A stretch of 33,887 bases of DNA from assembly GCA_009920665.1 (NCBI GenBank), contig RFZL01000024.1:1-33887 (forward strand). The letters are read 5' to 3'. Below are positions 18,540 through 28,992 of this stretch, piece by piece. The notes under the pieces were generated by a model. It made no database searches. It saw only the letters and a program-made list of their open reading frames with translations, and had not been told where the DNA came from. The translations under genes were made by a program, and so were the position numbers. This stretch comes from Alphaproteobacteria bacterium. GTDB lineage: Bacteria; Pseudomonadota; Alphaproteobacteria; Puniceispirillales; Puniceispirillaceae. Within the stretch, counting starts at the first letter, position 1; every line of letters starts with the position of its first letter.

Positions 18540-19867
18540 ATTCGTCCCGCGGGTGGTTTTGTCAGCATCAATGTCGCGCCGGTCTGGGCCAGCAATGCCA
18601 GCCCGATATTCAGCATCATCAGCGTCGCCATGCCATAACCGGCATCAATCAGCATGCCCATCACCATCGGCGACAGGGCAGAACTGAACACCCCAAGCGG
18701 CAGAAATATGGCCTTCACCTCGCCAAGATAACGGGTGCCGTACATCTCGGCCATGGTGGCGGCGACGGCGGTGTTCGGCATGCCCGAGGCAAGGCCGAAA
18801 AAAATGAAGAAGAGCAACACGCCAGCGCCGCCCTCGACAAGCCACAGCGACAGACAGGCAAGCGCGATGGGCAGCATCAGATGCGCCGCCACCCGCCGTC
18901 CGGTGAAGCGGTCGACAAGCTGGCCGGAAATCAGGGTGCCGGCGACAACACAGGCGGCGTAGATCACATAATTGGCGGCCCAGGTACCAAGCGTCACGCC
19001 GGCCAGTTCGGCAAGATAGATCTGGTGAAACAGCAGCCCGGTGACGCTGAAGCCCGGCACCATCGTCAGCCCGACAAGACCGAGCCAGAACCGGCGGTCA
19101 CGGATCACCGCACGCCGCCGCCAATGCGCCGCCCCGTCGATGGTCATGATATCGGCATCCTGCCGGTCATCAGGCCCGGCCGCAGCGGCGGCAGCCATGA
19201 TCCCCTCAAGGCCCGCGCCATCCTGATAGCGGGTACGCTGCGTCAGCCGCCGGATGAACGGAACAAGCATAACCAGTGGCAATAATGGCAGGCACAGCCA
19301 GAGCGTGCGCCAGTCATAAAAGGCGAGAAGCGCGACAATTGATGCCGGCCCGACGGATTCGGCAAAATTGATCCCGAGCTGGGCCAGCGACAGCGCCCGC
19401 CCGCGCGCCGCAACATAGCGCCGTGCCATCGCCGTTGTGTAGACATGCGATGTCATGCCCTGGCCAAACAGGCGCAGCAGATACAGCCCGATGACAAGGG
19501 TCACGACCGAAAAAACCTGGCTGAACAGCAGGGCGCTGGCGCACAGGCAACAGATGACAAGGCGCGCCAGCTTTTCGACCCGCATCGTGTCGGCAAGCTT
19601 GCCAAGCCACAGCAGGGTGATCGCGCTGGCGGTGGTGCCGATGGCGTAATAGGTACCGAAAGCGCCATGGCTGAGCCCCAGCTCGCCGCGAATCTCGGCC
19701 GAAAACAGCGAGATGAAAAAGGTCTGGCCAAGCGACGAGCAGAAGGCCATCGCCATGCCGAACAGCAGAAACCGCCACTCGACCCGCATGAAATCCAGCG
19801 TCGAGGTCGGCAAATCAAGGCGAGTGGGAGACCCGGGGGTGACGGGATCGGCGGAGGGATTGCTCAT
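18536..19867 (-). CDS. Major facilitator superfamily transporter
   Basis: This 443-residue inner-membrane protein shows about 12 hydrophobic helices in two halves, separated by a long cytoplasmic loop containing an Ala-rich stretch and GPDDRQDADIMTIDG. The MFS loop 2-3 signature appears as LGKLADTMRVEKLAR and its second-half equivalent as GQLVDRFTGRRVAAH. The substrate is unknown; the layout resembles monocarboxylate or oxalate/formate-like permeases but that is weak. I chose the ATG at 19867; the frame reaches 20251, but that extension runs across the clpB leader and start and is not membrane-protein-like. It overlaps the secreted-protein gene by four bases. Confidence 0.88.
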   Translation of the reverse strand: MSNPSADPVTPGSPTRLDLPTSTLDFMRVEWRFLLFGMAMAFCSSLGQTFFISLFSAEIRGELGLSHGAFGTYYAIGTTASAITLLWLGKLADTMRVEKLARLVICCLCASALLFSQVFSVVTLVIGLYLLRLFGQGMTSHVYTTAMARRYVAARGRALSLAQLGINFAESVGPASIVALLAFYDWRTLWLCLPLLPLVMLVPFIRRLTQRTRYQDGAGLEGIMAAAAAAGPDDRQDADIMTIDGAAHWRRRAVIRDRRFWLGLVGLTMVPGFSVTGLLFHQIYLAELAGVTLGTWAANYVIYAACVVAGTLISGQLVDRFTGRRVAAHLMLPIALACLSLWLVEGGAGVLLFFIFFGLASGMPNTAVAATMAEMYGTRYLGEVKAIFLPLGVFSSALSPMVMGMLIDAGYGMATLMMLNIGLALLAQTGATLMLTKPPAGRI

Positions 19868-19971
19868 GGCGGGGATTTCACCATGGTGCCGGGGCGTACG
19901 GCAAGCGGCGAATGTATCCAAGGCCGGCTTTTCGACCGTCGCCTGACCGCGGCAGGACTGGCGCGGCACCC

Positions 19972-20000
19972 CTTGAACCGGCGGTCGGTCGTTCATAAGT
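19972..20000 (+). promoter_or_regulatory. Possible heat-shock (RpoH-type) promoter for clpB
   Basis: CTTGAA (19972-19977) and CATAAGT (19994-20000) are 16 nt apart. CTTGAA is the -35 core of sigma-32 promoters and the second box partly fits alphaproteobacterial RpoH -10 elements. It lies about 150 bp before the clpB start. The match is by eye and the -10 is weak. Confidence 0.35.
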
Positions 20001-20112
20001 AAATCGCATACAACAAAGCCCTTCCATAAAAAATGTCGAAAGACGGTGCTGCCGGGAGGGCGAAGCGGCCATTTATGCCTAGACTGTGATGCGCGACATA
20101 TGTCGACGTCGT

Positions 20113-20140
20113 CATGGATGGCCGGGCATGGATGGCCGGG
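20113..20140. repeat. Perfect 14-bp tandem duplication before the clpB ribosome binding site
   Basis: CATGGATGGCCGGG occurs twice head to tail at 20113-20126 and 20127-20140, with no mismatch. It ends directly before AAGGAGA, the clpB ribosome binding site. A 10-bp palindrome, GACATATGTC, lies just upstream at 20095-20104. Confidence 0.9.
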
Positions 20141-20152
20141 AAGGAGAGTGCC

Positions 20153-22804
<2,652 letters not shown>

Positions 22805-22915
22805 GGACCCACCCCCGCTCACCCTTGCCCCGCCGGTTTCTGGTGGCGGCCGAACAAGCGGATTGATCTGTGCCCGGTCCTGTCGCACTCTCATGTCTTT
22901 GGGAGGGACAGAGAC

Positions 22916-24097
22916 GTGCTTGAGACATGGCGGTGGTTTGGGCCGGATGATCCGGTGACATGTTCGCATATCCGGCAGGCCGGTGCCGATGGCGTGGTGA
23001 CGGCGCTTCACGACATGGCGCCGGGTGAGGTCTGGCACCCCGCCGATATTGTGGCAAGAAAAGCCGCGATCGAGGATGCCGGTCTGGTCTGGTCGGTTGT
23101 CGAGAGCATTCCGGTCCATCCGGCGATCAAGCTCGGCGATGACCGCGCGCAGCTTTATATCGACGCCTGGATCGAAACGATGCGGAACCTCGCCGCTGCC
23201 GGCATATCCGTCATCTGCTATAATTTCATGCCGGTTGTCGACTGGACGCGCACCGAGCTTCGCCACCCGACGCATCGTGGCGGGCTGGCGCTGCGCTTCG
23301 ATCCGGTCGAATTCGCCGCCTATGATTTGTTCATCCTGCGACGGGCCGGTGCCGAGACGGAATATGCTGACGACATCACAGCCGCGGCCGAGGCGCGCTT
23401 TGCCAGCATGAACGAGGATGGCCGGCAGCGGCTTGAATCGACGATCATCGCCGGGCTTCCGGGATCGGACCTGTCGCATGGGCGCGAGGATATCCGCGCC
23501 GCCATCGCCGAATATGACGGGCTTGGCGCAGCCGGGCTGCGCGCGAATCTGATCGCCTTCCTTGAACAGGTCGCACCGGCGGCCGAGGCCTGCGGGGCAC
23601 GGGTCTGCCTGCATCCCGATGATCCGCCTTTCTCGATTTTCGGCCTGCCGCGCGTGGTCTCGACCGGGGCCGATTATGGCGCGGTCTTTGAGGCCGTGCC
23701 GTCGCTTGCCAACGGCATCACGCTGTGCGCCGGGTCGATGGGATCGCGCCCCGACAATGATGTGGTGGACATCGCCGGGACCTTTGCGCCGCGGATCCAT
23801 TTCGCGCATCTGCGCAATGTCACCATCGAGCCGTCCGGCGCGTTTTTCGAGGATGATCACCTTGAAGGCGGCGTTGACATGGTGGCGCTGATTTCGGTGC
23901 TGTTGAAAGAGGAGGCGCGCCGCCGCGCCGAGGGCCGCGCGGACCGGGTGATCCCGATGCGCCCCGACCACGGGCATCTGCTGCTCGATGATATCGGCAA
24001 ACAGACCAACCCGGGCTATTCGGCCATTGGCCGCCTGAAGGGGCTTGCCGAACTGCGCGGCGTGGCGCGTGCCGTGTCGTCACTGTCGGCGATGTAA
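22916..24097 (+). CDS. uxuA: Mannonate dehydratase
   Basis: This 393-residue TIM-barrel enzyme of the UxuA family converts D-mannonate to 2-keto-3-deoxygluconate in hexuronate breakdown. Family-specific stretches are WRWFGPDDPVTCSHIRQAGADGVVTALH, WSVVESIPVHPAIK, VICYNFMPVVDWTRTEL, VCLHPDDPPFSIFGLPRVVST, TLCAGSMGSRPDNDV, RIHFAHLRNV and MRPDHGHLLLDD. His and Cys residues in HPDD, CAGS and HFAHLR are the usual metal-site residues. The start is GTG at 22916 after GGGAGGGACAGAGAC. No other uronate gene is in the window, so it stands alone here. Confidence 0.95.
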   Translation: MLETWRWFGPDDPVTCSHIRQAGADGVVTALHDMAPGEVWHPADIVARKAAIEDAGLVWSVVESIPVHPAIKLGDDRAQLYIDAWIETMRNLAAAGISVICYNFMPVVDWTRTELRHPTHRGGLALRFDPVEFAAYDLFILRRAGAETEYADDITAAAEARFASMNEDGRQRLESTIIAGLPGSDLSHGREDIRAAIAEYDGLGAAGLRANLIAFLEQVAPAAEACGARVCLHPDDPPFSIFGLPRVVSTGADYGAVFEAVPSLANGITLCAGSMGSRPDNDVVDIAGTFAPRIHFAHLRNVTIEPSGAFFEDDHLEGGVDMVALISVLLKEEARRRAEGRADRVIPMRPDHGHLLLDDIGKQTNPGYSAIGRLKGLAELRGVARAVSSLSAM

Positions 24098-24242
24098 AGC
24101 AGATCCTCTCATGCAGATCGACTCCACCGGCAAGGCGGGGGCGATCACCGGCACCAGCGACATCGGGCTCGATGCCGGGCTGCATCTGCGCACCCGGCGT
24201 CGTTCAGCGTGGAATCTGCCTGTTCTGGAAGAAAAGCATCGA

Positions 24243-24318
24243 TGGTGCTGCCAGCGTGATTCGAACACGCGACCTCACCCTTACCAAGGGTGCGCTCTAC
24301 CGCTGGAGCTATGGCAGC
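24243..24318 (-). tRNA. tRNA-Thr (anticodon GGU)
   Basis: The minus strand folds into a 76-nt cloverleaf. The acceptor GCTGCCA pairs with TGGCAGC, then A73 and an encoded CCA. The D arm is GCTC/GAGC. The anticodon arm is CACCC-TTGGTAA-GGGTG with anticodon GGT. The T arm is GCGTG-TTCGAAT-CACGC. It reads ACC/ACU codons. Confidence 0.97.
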
Positions 24319-24338
24319 ATTGCCATCGACGCGCCTGA

Positions 24339-24366
24339 CTTACACGAGATCATGACGCCATTGCAA
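24339..24366 (-). promoter_or_regulatory. Possible promoter of tRNA-Thr
   Basis: On the minus strand, TTGCAA (24366-24361) and TGTAAG (24344-24339) are 16 nt apart, placing a start site roughly 14 nt before the tRNA. The -35 is fair and the -10 weak. Confidence 0.35.
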
Positions 24367-24409
24367 GTGCGTTTTTGGCCGGTTGCCCGGCTGCCCCGGG
24401 CCCTGCAAT

Positions 24410-24492
24410 CCATATGCCAGCCGGTATACCGGCAGGGCCATATGCCAGCCGGGATACCGACAGGGCCATATGCCAGCCGGGTCCCGCCGGTG
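24410..24492. repeat. 28-bp tandem repeat, almost three units
   Basis: Units start at 24410, 24438 and 24466, each opening with CCATATGCCAGCCGG. Units 1 and 2 are nearly identical, and unit 3 diverges in its second half. Unit 1 contains the perfect palindrome CCGGTATACCGG. The array lies between the oxidoreductase stop (24496) and tRNA-Thr and holds no gene. Confidence 0.9.
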
Positions 24493-24495
24493 TCT

Positions 24496-25911
24496 TCACA
24501 GTTTCAGCAGCCAGCGCACGATGGCGCGGGTGCGGCGGCTGAACAGGGTGGCGGTGAAGAATTGCCCGGCGGCGCGCTTGCCGGCATCACCATAGGTTGG
24601 ATAGGGCGCAATCACGCCGGCCATGCAGGCGATCTTGCGGCGTGTGCCGATGGCCAGCGACCAGGCAAGGATCATCTCGCCGGCCTGCGGTGCCAGGATG
24701 GTTGCGCCGAGGATGCGGCCATTGCGATGTGTCACGATCTTGACCATGCCCTCGGTACGGCGTTCGGCCACGGCGCGGTCATTATCCGCCAGCGAGACAC
24801 TCTGCGTGCGGATGTTGGCCGTTCCCCAGGCCGCCGCCGCAGCGTCCTCGCCAAGTCCGGCATGCGCCAGTTCAGGGTCGGTGTAGGTAACCCACGGGGT
24901 CAAGGCCTCGTCGATCCTCGCCGGCAGCCGGAACAGCATGTTGCGGATCACGATACCGGCATGATAGCCGGCGATATGGGTGAATTGCGGACGCCCGGTC
25001 ACATCGCCGATGGCAAAGACCCGCTTGTCGCTTGTTCGCAGCCGGTTGTCGGTGACGATGCCGGTGCGGCCGGTGGCGATGCCGCCGGCCTCCAGCCCGA
25101 GATCGGTGGTGGAGGGGCGGCGACCGGCCGCCACCAGAATATGACTTGCCTCGATCCGGCGCCCATCCTCCAGCGTCAGTGTCAGCGCGCCGGCAACGCC
25201 GCTCACGGCACTCACCCCGACCCCTTCGACAATCTCCACACCCTCTTCACGAATCCGCGCCATGAGGATGGATCGCATGTCGGAATCATCCCTTGCCATG
25301 ATTGTCGCGGCCTCGATCAGCGTCACCCGGCAGCCAAGGCGGCAATGCGCCTGCGCCATCTCAACCCCGACCGGCCCGCCGCCGATGATCGCAAGATGGC
25401 CCGGCTTTTCCCTGTCACCGAAGATCGTCTCATTTGTATGGAACGGTACTGTGTCAAGCCCCGGGATCGGCGGTACCATAGCGGTCGACCCGGCGGCGAT
25501 GACAAAGAACTTCGCCGTGACCTCCACACTGTCCGAGCGAACACATCGCGGCGCGACAAAGCGAGCACGCTCCTCGATCACGGTGACGCCAAGCCCGGTG
25601 AAGCGCTCGACCGAGTCATGCGGGGCGATCGTTGCGATGGTGGTGGCGACATGCGCCTTCACTGCCGCGAAATCGATGCTTGGCGGTGCGCCGGTGACAC
25701 CCATCGCCGGGTTGCCCTGCGCCTGGTGCGCCGCCTTCGCGGCGGCAAGCAGCGCCTTTGACGGGACGCAACCGCTGTTCAGGCAGTCGCCGCCCATCCT
25801 GTCGGCCTCGAACAGCACCACCCGCGCGCCCATCTGGGCCGCCCCGGCGGCAACGCTCAGGCCTCCCGACCCGGCGCCAATGATGCAGATATCGGTGGTG
25901 ATATGTTTCAT
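24496..25911 (-). CDS. FAD-dependent pyridine nucleotide-disulfide oxidoreductase (mercuric-reductase/Lpd-like)
   Basis: This 471-residue flavoprotein is of the class I disulfide oxidoreductase fold. FAD binding is by IIGAGSGG (10-17), the redox disulfide C43/C48 lies in GGDCLNSGCVPSK, NAD(P) binding is by IIGGGPVGVE (175-184), and the second FAD motif is RVFAIGDVTG. The C-terminal interface differs from true lipoamide dehydrogenase: the usual His-Pro-(Tyr)-Pro-Thr-x-Ser-Glu region reads APYPTYGD, so both the proton-transfer His and its Glu partner are replaced. I therefore do not call it the L-protein. It is coupled by a 4-base overlap to a TVP38/TMEM64 membrane protein, a pairing seen in many bacteria whose role is unclear. 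Confidence 0.87.
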   Translation of the reverse strand: MKHITTDICIIGAGSGGLSVAAGAAQMGARVVLFEADRMGGDCLNSGCVPSKALLAAAKAAHQAQGNPAMGVTGAPPSIDFAAVKAHVATTIATIAPHDSVERFTGLGVTVIEERARFVAPRCVRSDSVEVTAKFFVIAAGSTAMVPPIPGLDTVPFHTNETIFGDREKPGHLAIIGGGPVGVEMAQAHCRLGCRVTLIEAATIMARDDSDMRSILMARIREEGVEIVEGVGVSAVSGVAGALTLTLEDGRRIEASHILVAAGRRPSTTDLGLEAGGIATGRTGIVTDNRLRTSDKRVFAIGDVTGRPQFTHIAGYHAGIVIRNMLFRLPARIDEALTPWVTYTDPELAHAGLGEDAAAAAWGTANIRTQSVSLADNDRAVAERRTEGMVKIVTHRNGRILGATILAPQAGEMILAWSLAIGTRRKIACMAGVIAPYPTYGDAGKRAAGQFFTATLFSRRTRAIVRWLLKL

Positions 25912-26630
25912 CGGGATGTCTCATTCCGGCGCGCCCGGACCCGTCGCCATGCCACCGGTAGCAGCGCCAGTAGGCCAAGCGCCACAAGTGGCCCAAGTAT
26001 GGCCGGCGAGCTCAGCGCCTGCAGGTCCGGCACGCTGCCACTGCCAAGGATATGATCAAACCCGCGGCCGACAGACACAAAAACCGTGGTCCCCGGCGCA
26101 ATGCCGATGAATGTCGCCAGAACGAAGCTGCCGGGGCTCATGCGGGTCAGCGCCGGCACGATATTGACCACCCAGAATGGCGCCGCCGGGATCAGGCGCA
26201 ACGCCAGAAGATAGGAAAACGCATTGCGTGAGAATCCGTCCTCCAACCGTGACAGGAACGGGCCGGCACGTTCGCGCGCCAGATCGGCAAAGGCCGTCCG
26301 TGCGGCGATGAACACCACCGTCGCGCCAATCGTCGCACCAACCATCACAAGCCCGATGGCACCCCAGCCGAACAGCGCGCCACCGGTCAGTGTCAGCGGC
26401 AGGGCAACCGGCAGCGAGAAGGCGACGGCGATGATGTAGATGCCAAGAAAGGTGGTGGCGGCAAACACCAGATTGGTCTCGGTGGCGGTCGTCAGCGTGC
26501 CATAATGCAGCGCGATGGTCTGCCAGCTCAGAATTTGCCGCCCGCCAAGTGCCAGGAACAGCCCGAGCCCGCCAACCAGCAGGGCCGGCAGCCACAGCCG
26601 TTTCACCACGGCACGCGTCCTTGAAGTCAT
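25908..26630 (-). CDS. TVP38/TMEM64-family (VTT domain) membrane protein
   Basis: This 240-residue inner-membrane protein has about five to six hydrophobic helices. The VTT/SNARE-associated core is visible in SLPVALPLTLTGGALFGWGAIG, GATIGATVVFIAARTAF, LLALRLIPAAPFWVVNIVPAL and FIGIAPGTTVFVSVGRG. The family includes DedA-like proteins linked to lipid or small-molecule transport; the substrate here is unknown. I chose the ATG at 26630, which follows GAGGGGGACCGACGAA; an in-frame ATG at 26648 has no ribosome binding site. The open frame continues far upstream but only through repeats and antisense to murA. It overlaps the oxidoreductase gene by four bases. Confidence 0.88.
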   Translation of the reverse strand: MTSRTRAVVKRLWLPALLVGGLGLFLALGGRQILSWQTIALHYGTLTTATETNLVFAATTFLGIYIIAVAFSLPVALPLTLTGGALFGWGAIGLVMVGATIGATVVFIAARTAFADLARERAGPFLSRLEDGFSRNAFSYLLALRLIPAAPFWVVNIVPALTRMSPGSFVLATFIGIAPGTTVFVSVGRGFDHILGSGSVPDLQALSSPAILGPLVALGLLALLPVAWRRVRARRNETSR

Positions 26631-26665
26631 TTCGTCGGTCCCCCTCATGTCAAGGGCTGGTGCCA

Positions 26666-26725
26666 CAATGCCGTGACCCGCAATGCCGTGACCCGCAATG
26701 CCGTGACCCGCAATGCCATGACAGG
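26666..26725. repeat. 15-bp tandem repeat, four units, upstream of the TVP38 gene
   Basis: CAATGCCGTGACCCG is repeated perfectly at 26666, 26681 and 26696; a fourth copy at 26711 has three changes. It begins 36 bp upstream of the chosen start of the minus-strand membrane protein gene. Confidence 0.95.
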
Positions 26726-26770
26726 GGTCGAAGTTTACAGACGCCGACCGGCTGCCACAATATGTCCTTA

Positions 26771-26799
26771 ATGACAATCCAGTGTGATGCCGCGATATA
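26771..26799 (+). promoter_or_regulatory. Possible promoter of the murA cluster
   Basis: ATGACA (26771-26776) and GATATA (26794-26799) are 17 nt apart in the AT-richest part of the intergenic region, upstream of the small ORF and murA. It was judged by eye only. Confidence 0.3.
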
Positions 26800-26881
26800 T
26801 AGGACCGAATAGCGGCAACAACGAGGCCGGCCGCAGATACATTTGTCATTGCCGGTCTGTCGGCTTTGGGTGATACAGTCT

Positions 26882-26915
26882 GGATCGGAGCAAAGGCCGG
26901 ATCGGTGCAAATGTC
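26882..26915. repeat. Imperfect 17-bp tandem duplication in the murA leader
   Basis: GGATCGGAGCAAAGGCC (26882-26898) is followed by GGATCGGTGCAAATGTC (26899-26915), with three mismatches. It ends about 20 bp before the proposed GTG start of the small ORF. Confidence 0.65.
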
Positions 26916-26935
26916 TACAAGAGGAGCGTCGAACG

Positions 26936-27127
26936 GTGTCAAAACCGGGGACTGACAGGCAAGACAGGCTGGCGCAGGCGCTCCGTGCGAACCTGCATCG
27001 CCGCAAGGCGCAGTCACGGGCCAGGCAATCTGGCGCGGATGAGCGGGTGCCACAGGCTGGCAGCAAGCAGACAACCGCGAAACCATCGACAGGAACGGAA
27101 CAGGATCATGGACAGGCTGAAGATTGA
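26936..27127 (+). CDS. Small basic protein overlapping the murA start
   Basis: This is a 63-residue ORF with a GTG start at 26936 preceded by GAGGAGCG (10-nt spacing). The product begins VSKPGTDRQDRLAQALRANLHRRKAQSRARQ: an Arg/Lys/Gln-rich helix followed by a polar tail. Short proteins with an LRxNLxRRKxQxR pattern upstream of murA recur in alphaproteobacteria as far as I recall, which favours a real gene. Its stop lies 20 bp inside murA, in another frame, so translation of the two may be coupled. The function is unknown. The alternative is an untranslated murA leader. Confidence 0.55.
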   Translation: MSKPGTDRQDRLAQALRANLHRRKAQSRARQSGADERVPQAGSKQTTAKPSTGTEQDHGQAED

Positions 27128-28361
27128 TGGCGGGGTGCCGCTGACCGGCGAAATCGCCATCAGCGGGGCCAAGAACGCGGCACTGCCCCTGATGGCGGCA
27201 GGGCTTGTCACCGACGGGACGCTGCGCCTGACCAATGTGCCTGACCTTGTTGACACAAGGTCGATGGAAGTCCTTCTTTCCAATCACGGGCTGGCGGTCG
27301 AGCGCGATGATGACGTTGTAACCATGTCCGGCGATGTGACGAATGTCGACGCGCCCTATGATCTGGTGCGCAAGATGCGGGCCTCGATCCTCGTTCTCGG
27401 CCCGCTTCTGGCGCGCCATGGGCAGGCCCGTGTATCGCTTCCCGGCGGCTGTGCCATCGGCACCCGCCCGGTCGATCTGCATATTCGCGCCATGCAGGCG
27501 CTTGGCGCCATTGTCGAGCTTGCCGACGGCTATATCCAGGCACGCGCGCCGGATGGTCTGACCGGTGCCCGCGTGGTGTTCCCGATGGTGTCGGTCGGGG
27601 CCACCGAGAACGCCCTGATCGCGGCCAGCCTTGCAAAAGGCACCTCGGAGCTGGTGAATGTGGCCCGTGAGCCGGAAATCAGTGACCTCGCCGAATGTCT
27701 GATCGCCATGGGTGCGCGGATTTCCGGTCATGGCACCGACACCATTATCGTCGAAGGTGTCGACCGGCTTGGCGATGCCACGCATGCGGTCATTCCCGAC
27801 CGGATCGAGGCCGGCACCTTTGCCATCGCGGCGCTGATCACCGGCGGCGATCTGACGCTGACCCGCGCACAGCCGCGACATCTTGATTCACTTCTTGATA
27901 TTCTGCGCGACACCGGTGCCAGCATCACCGCCGGCGAGGACAATATGCGGGTGGTGGCGAATGGCGTGACAAAGGCGGCTGATATCACCACCGACCCGTT
28001 TCCCGGCTTTCCGACCGACCTGCAGGCCCAGTTCATGGCGCTGATGTGTCTGGCCGACGGCTCGTCACGTATTTCCGAGACCGTGTTCGAGAACAGGTTC
28101 ATGCATGTTCCCGAACTGACACGCATGGGGGCCGATATTCAGGTTGATGGCGGCGTGGCGATGGTGCGCGGGCGGCCCGCCCTGACTCCGGCGCCGGTGA
28201 TGGCCACCGACCTGCGCGCCTCGGTATCGCTGGTGCTGGCCGCGCTGGCCACCGAAGGCACGACCGAGGTCAGCCGCATCTACCATCTTGATCGTGGATA
28301 TGCCGACCTGGAGTTGAAGCTTGGCCAGTGCGGTGCGCGCATGGAACGGGTCGGAGGCTGA
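27108..28361 (+). CDS. murA: UDP-N-acetylglucosamine 1-carboxyvinyltransferase
   Basis: This 418-residue cytoplasmic enzyme transfers enolpyruvate to UDP-GlcNAc, the first committed step of peptidoglycan synthesis. The N-terminus [29 protein letters not shown] is canonical (catalytic K22 in GAKNAAL). The loop Cys is C115 in [15 protein letters not shown], the residue fosfomycin alkylates; Cys rather than Asp here predicts sensitivity at the target level. The segments [12 protein letters not shown] and [14 protein letters not shown] match the family. The ATG at 27108 follows an AGGA stretch. It heads the plus-strand gene series and is followed 2 bp later by the DUF2948 gene. Confidence 0.97.
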   Translation: MDRLKIDGGVPLTGEIAISGAKNAALPLMAAGLVTDGTLRLTNVPDLVDTRSMEVLLSNHGLAVERDDDVVTMSGDVTNVDAPYDLVRKMRASILVLGPLLARHGQARVSLPGGCAIGTRPVDLHIRAMQALGAIVELADGYIQARAPDGLTGARVVFPMVSVGATENALIAASLAKGTSELVNVAREPEISDLAECLIAMGARISGHGTDTIIVEGVDRLGDATHAVIPDRIEAGTFAIAALITGGDLTLTRAQPRHLDSLLDILRDTGASITAGEDNMRVVANGVTKAADITTDPFPGFPTDLQAQFMALMCLADGSSRISETVFENRFMHVPELTRMGADIQVDGGVAMVRGRPALTPAPVMATDLRASVSLVLAALATEGTTEVSRIYHLDRGYADLELKLGQCGARMERVGG

Positions 28362-28363
28362 CG

Positions 28364-28852
28364 ATGCCGGCGAGGACACAGGACGGTTCTGCCGACAGGT
28401 TGCGGCTTCGCGCCGTATCCACCGAGGATGTCGAAATTCTCTCGACACTTCTCCAGGACGCGATCATCCCCGGCGAGGATATGAGTTTTGAGCGCGCCGG
28501 TCGGCGCTTCGTCATGGTGGCGAACCGCTTTTGCTGGGACCGGCCGGCGGTTGCCGGGGTGACAACCGATTCCGGCGCGCCTGTCTATGAACGCCAGCTT
28601 TGCGGCATCCAGATTCTCAACATCGACAAGGTCCGCACAACCGGCATGCCGGCATCCCGTCGTGGCGCGCTGTTCAACCTGCTGGCCATCACCGCCATGA
28701 CCACAGCTGATGGCGCGACAGTCGAATTGCTGTTTTCCGGCGGGGTTTCGCTGCGGCTTGATGCCGACAGCCTGCTGATCCTCGCCGAGGATCTGGAAGA
28801 GAGCCGCCCGACACCGAATCTGCCATCCCACAGCGACGACCAGTCGCCCTGA
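28364..28852 (+). CDS. DUF2948-family protein
   Basis: This 162-residue protein matches the DUF2948 family of alphaproteobacteria. The visible core is LRLRAVSTEDVEILSTLLQDAIIPGEDMSFERAGRRFVMVANRFCWD, then a repeated beta-rich part ending in VELLFSGGVSLRLDADSLLILAEDLEE. No catalytic motif is evident and the function is unknown. It starts 2 bp after murA with GGAGG in the murA tail, so the two are coupled. It precedes hisD by 140 bp, as in many alphaproteobacterial genomes. Confidence 0.82.
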   Translation: MPARTQDGSADRLRLRAVSTEDVEILSTLLQDAIIPGEDMSFERAGRRFVMVANRFCWDRPAVAGVTTDSGAPVYERQLCGIQILNIDKVRTTGMPASRRGALFNLLAITAMTTADGATVELLFSGGVSLRLDADSLLILAEDLEESRPTPNLPSHSDDQSP

Positions 28853-28868
28853 CCTGCCAGTGTGAAGA

Positions 28869-28897
28869 TTGATTTTGCCGTCTTTTTGGCGTTAAAC
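28869..28897 (+). promoter_or_regulatory. Possible hisD promoter
   Basis: TTGATT (28869-28874) and TTAAAC (28892-28897) are 17 nt apart in the AT-rich gap before hisD. A small hairpin (CTG-A-CCGG with CCGG-A-CAG, 28902-28925) follows. No his-leader peptide is apparent. Confidence 0.35.
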
Positions 28898-28992
28898 CTT
28901 CCTGACCGGAACTTTTCCCGGACAGAACTAGGTCTGGCCGGGTGGCGCTGGCCTGCCGGCATGTGTCCGGGGACGGACGAAAGGGATCAACA

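Larger units (their letters stand above)
26631..26935. other. Divergent intergenic region between the TVP38 gene and the murA cluster
   Basis: These 305 bp hold no convincing gene. They contain a 15-bp tandem repeat (26666-26725), a possible plus-strand promoter (26771-26799) and an imperfect 17-bp duplication (26882-26915). They are locally more AT-rich around 26755-26830 than the flanking genes, as expected for promoters. Confidence 0.7.

Noticed and set aside
22821-22850. Terminator after clpB
   Set aside because: A CCGCC/GGCGG hairpin can form but it is short and has no T tract.
24111-24338. ORF starting MQIDSTGKAG downstream of uxuA
   Set aside because: It reads straight through the tRNA-Thr gene on the opposite strand and lacks a ribosome binding site; a gene remnant cannot be excluded but is not supported.
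24410-24492. CRISPR-like array
   Set aside because: Units are directly adjacent with no spacers and there are no cas genes, so it is a plain tandem repeat.
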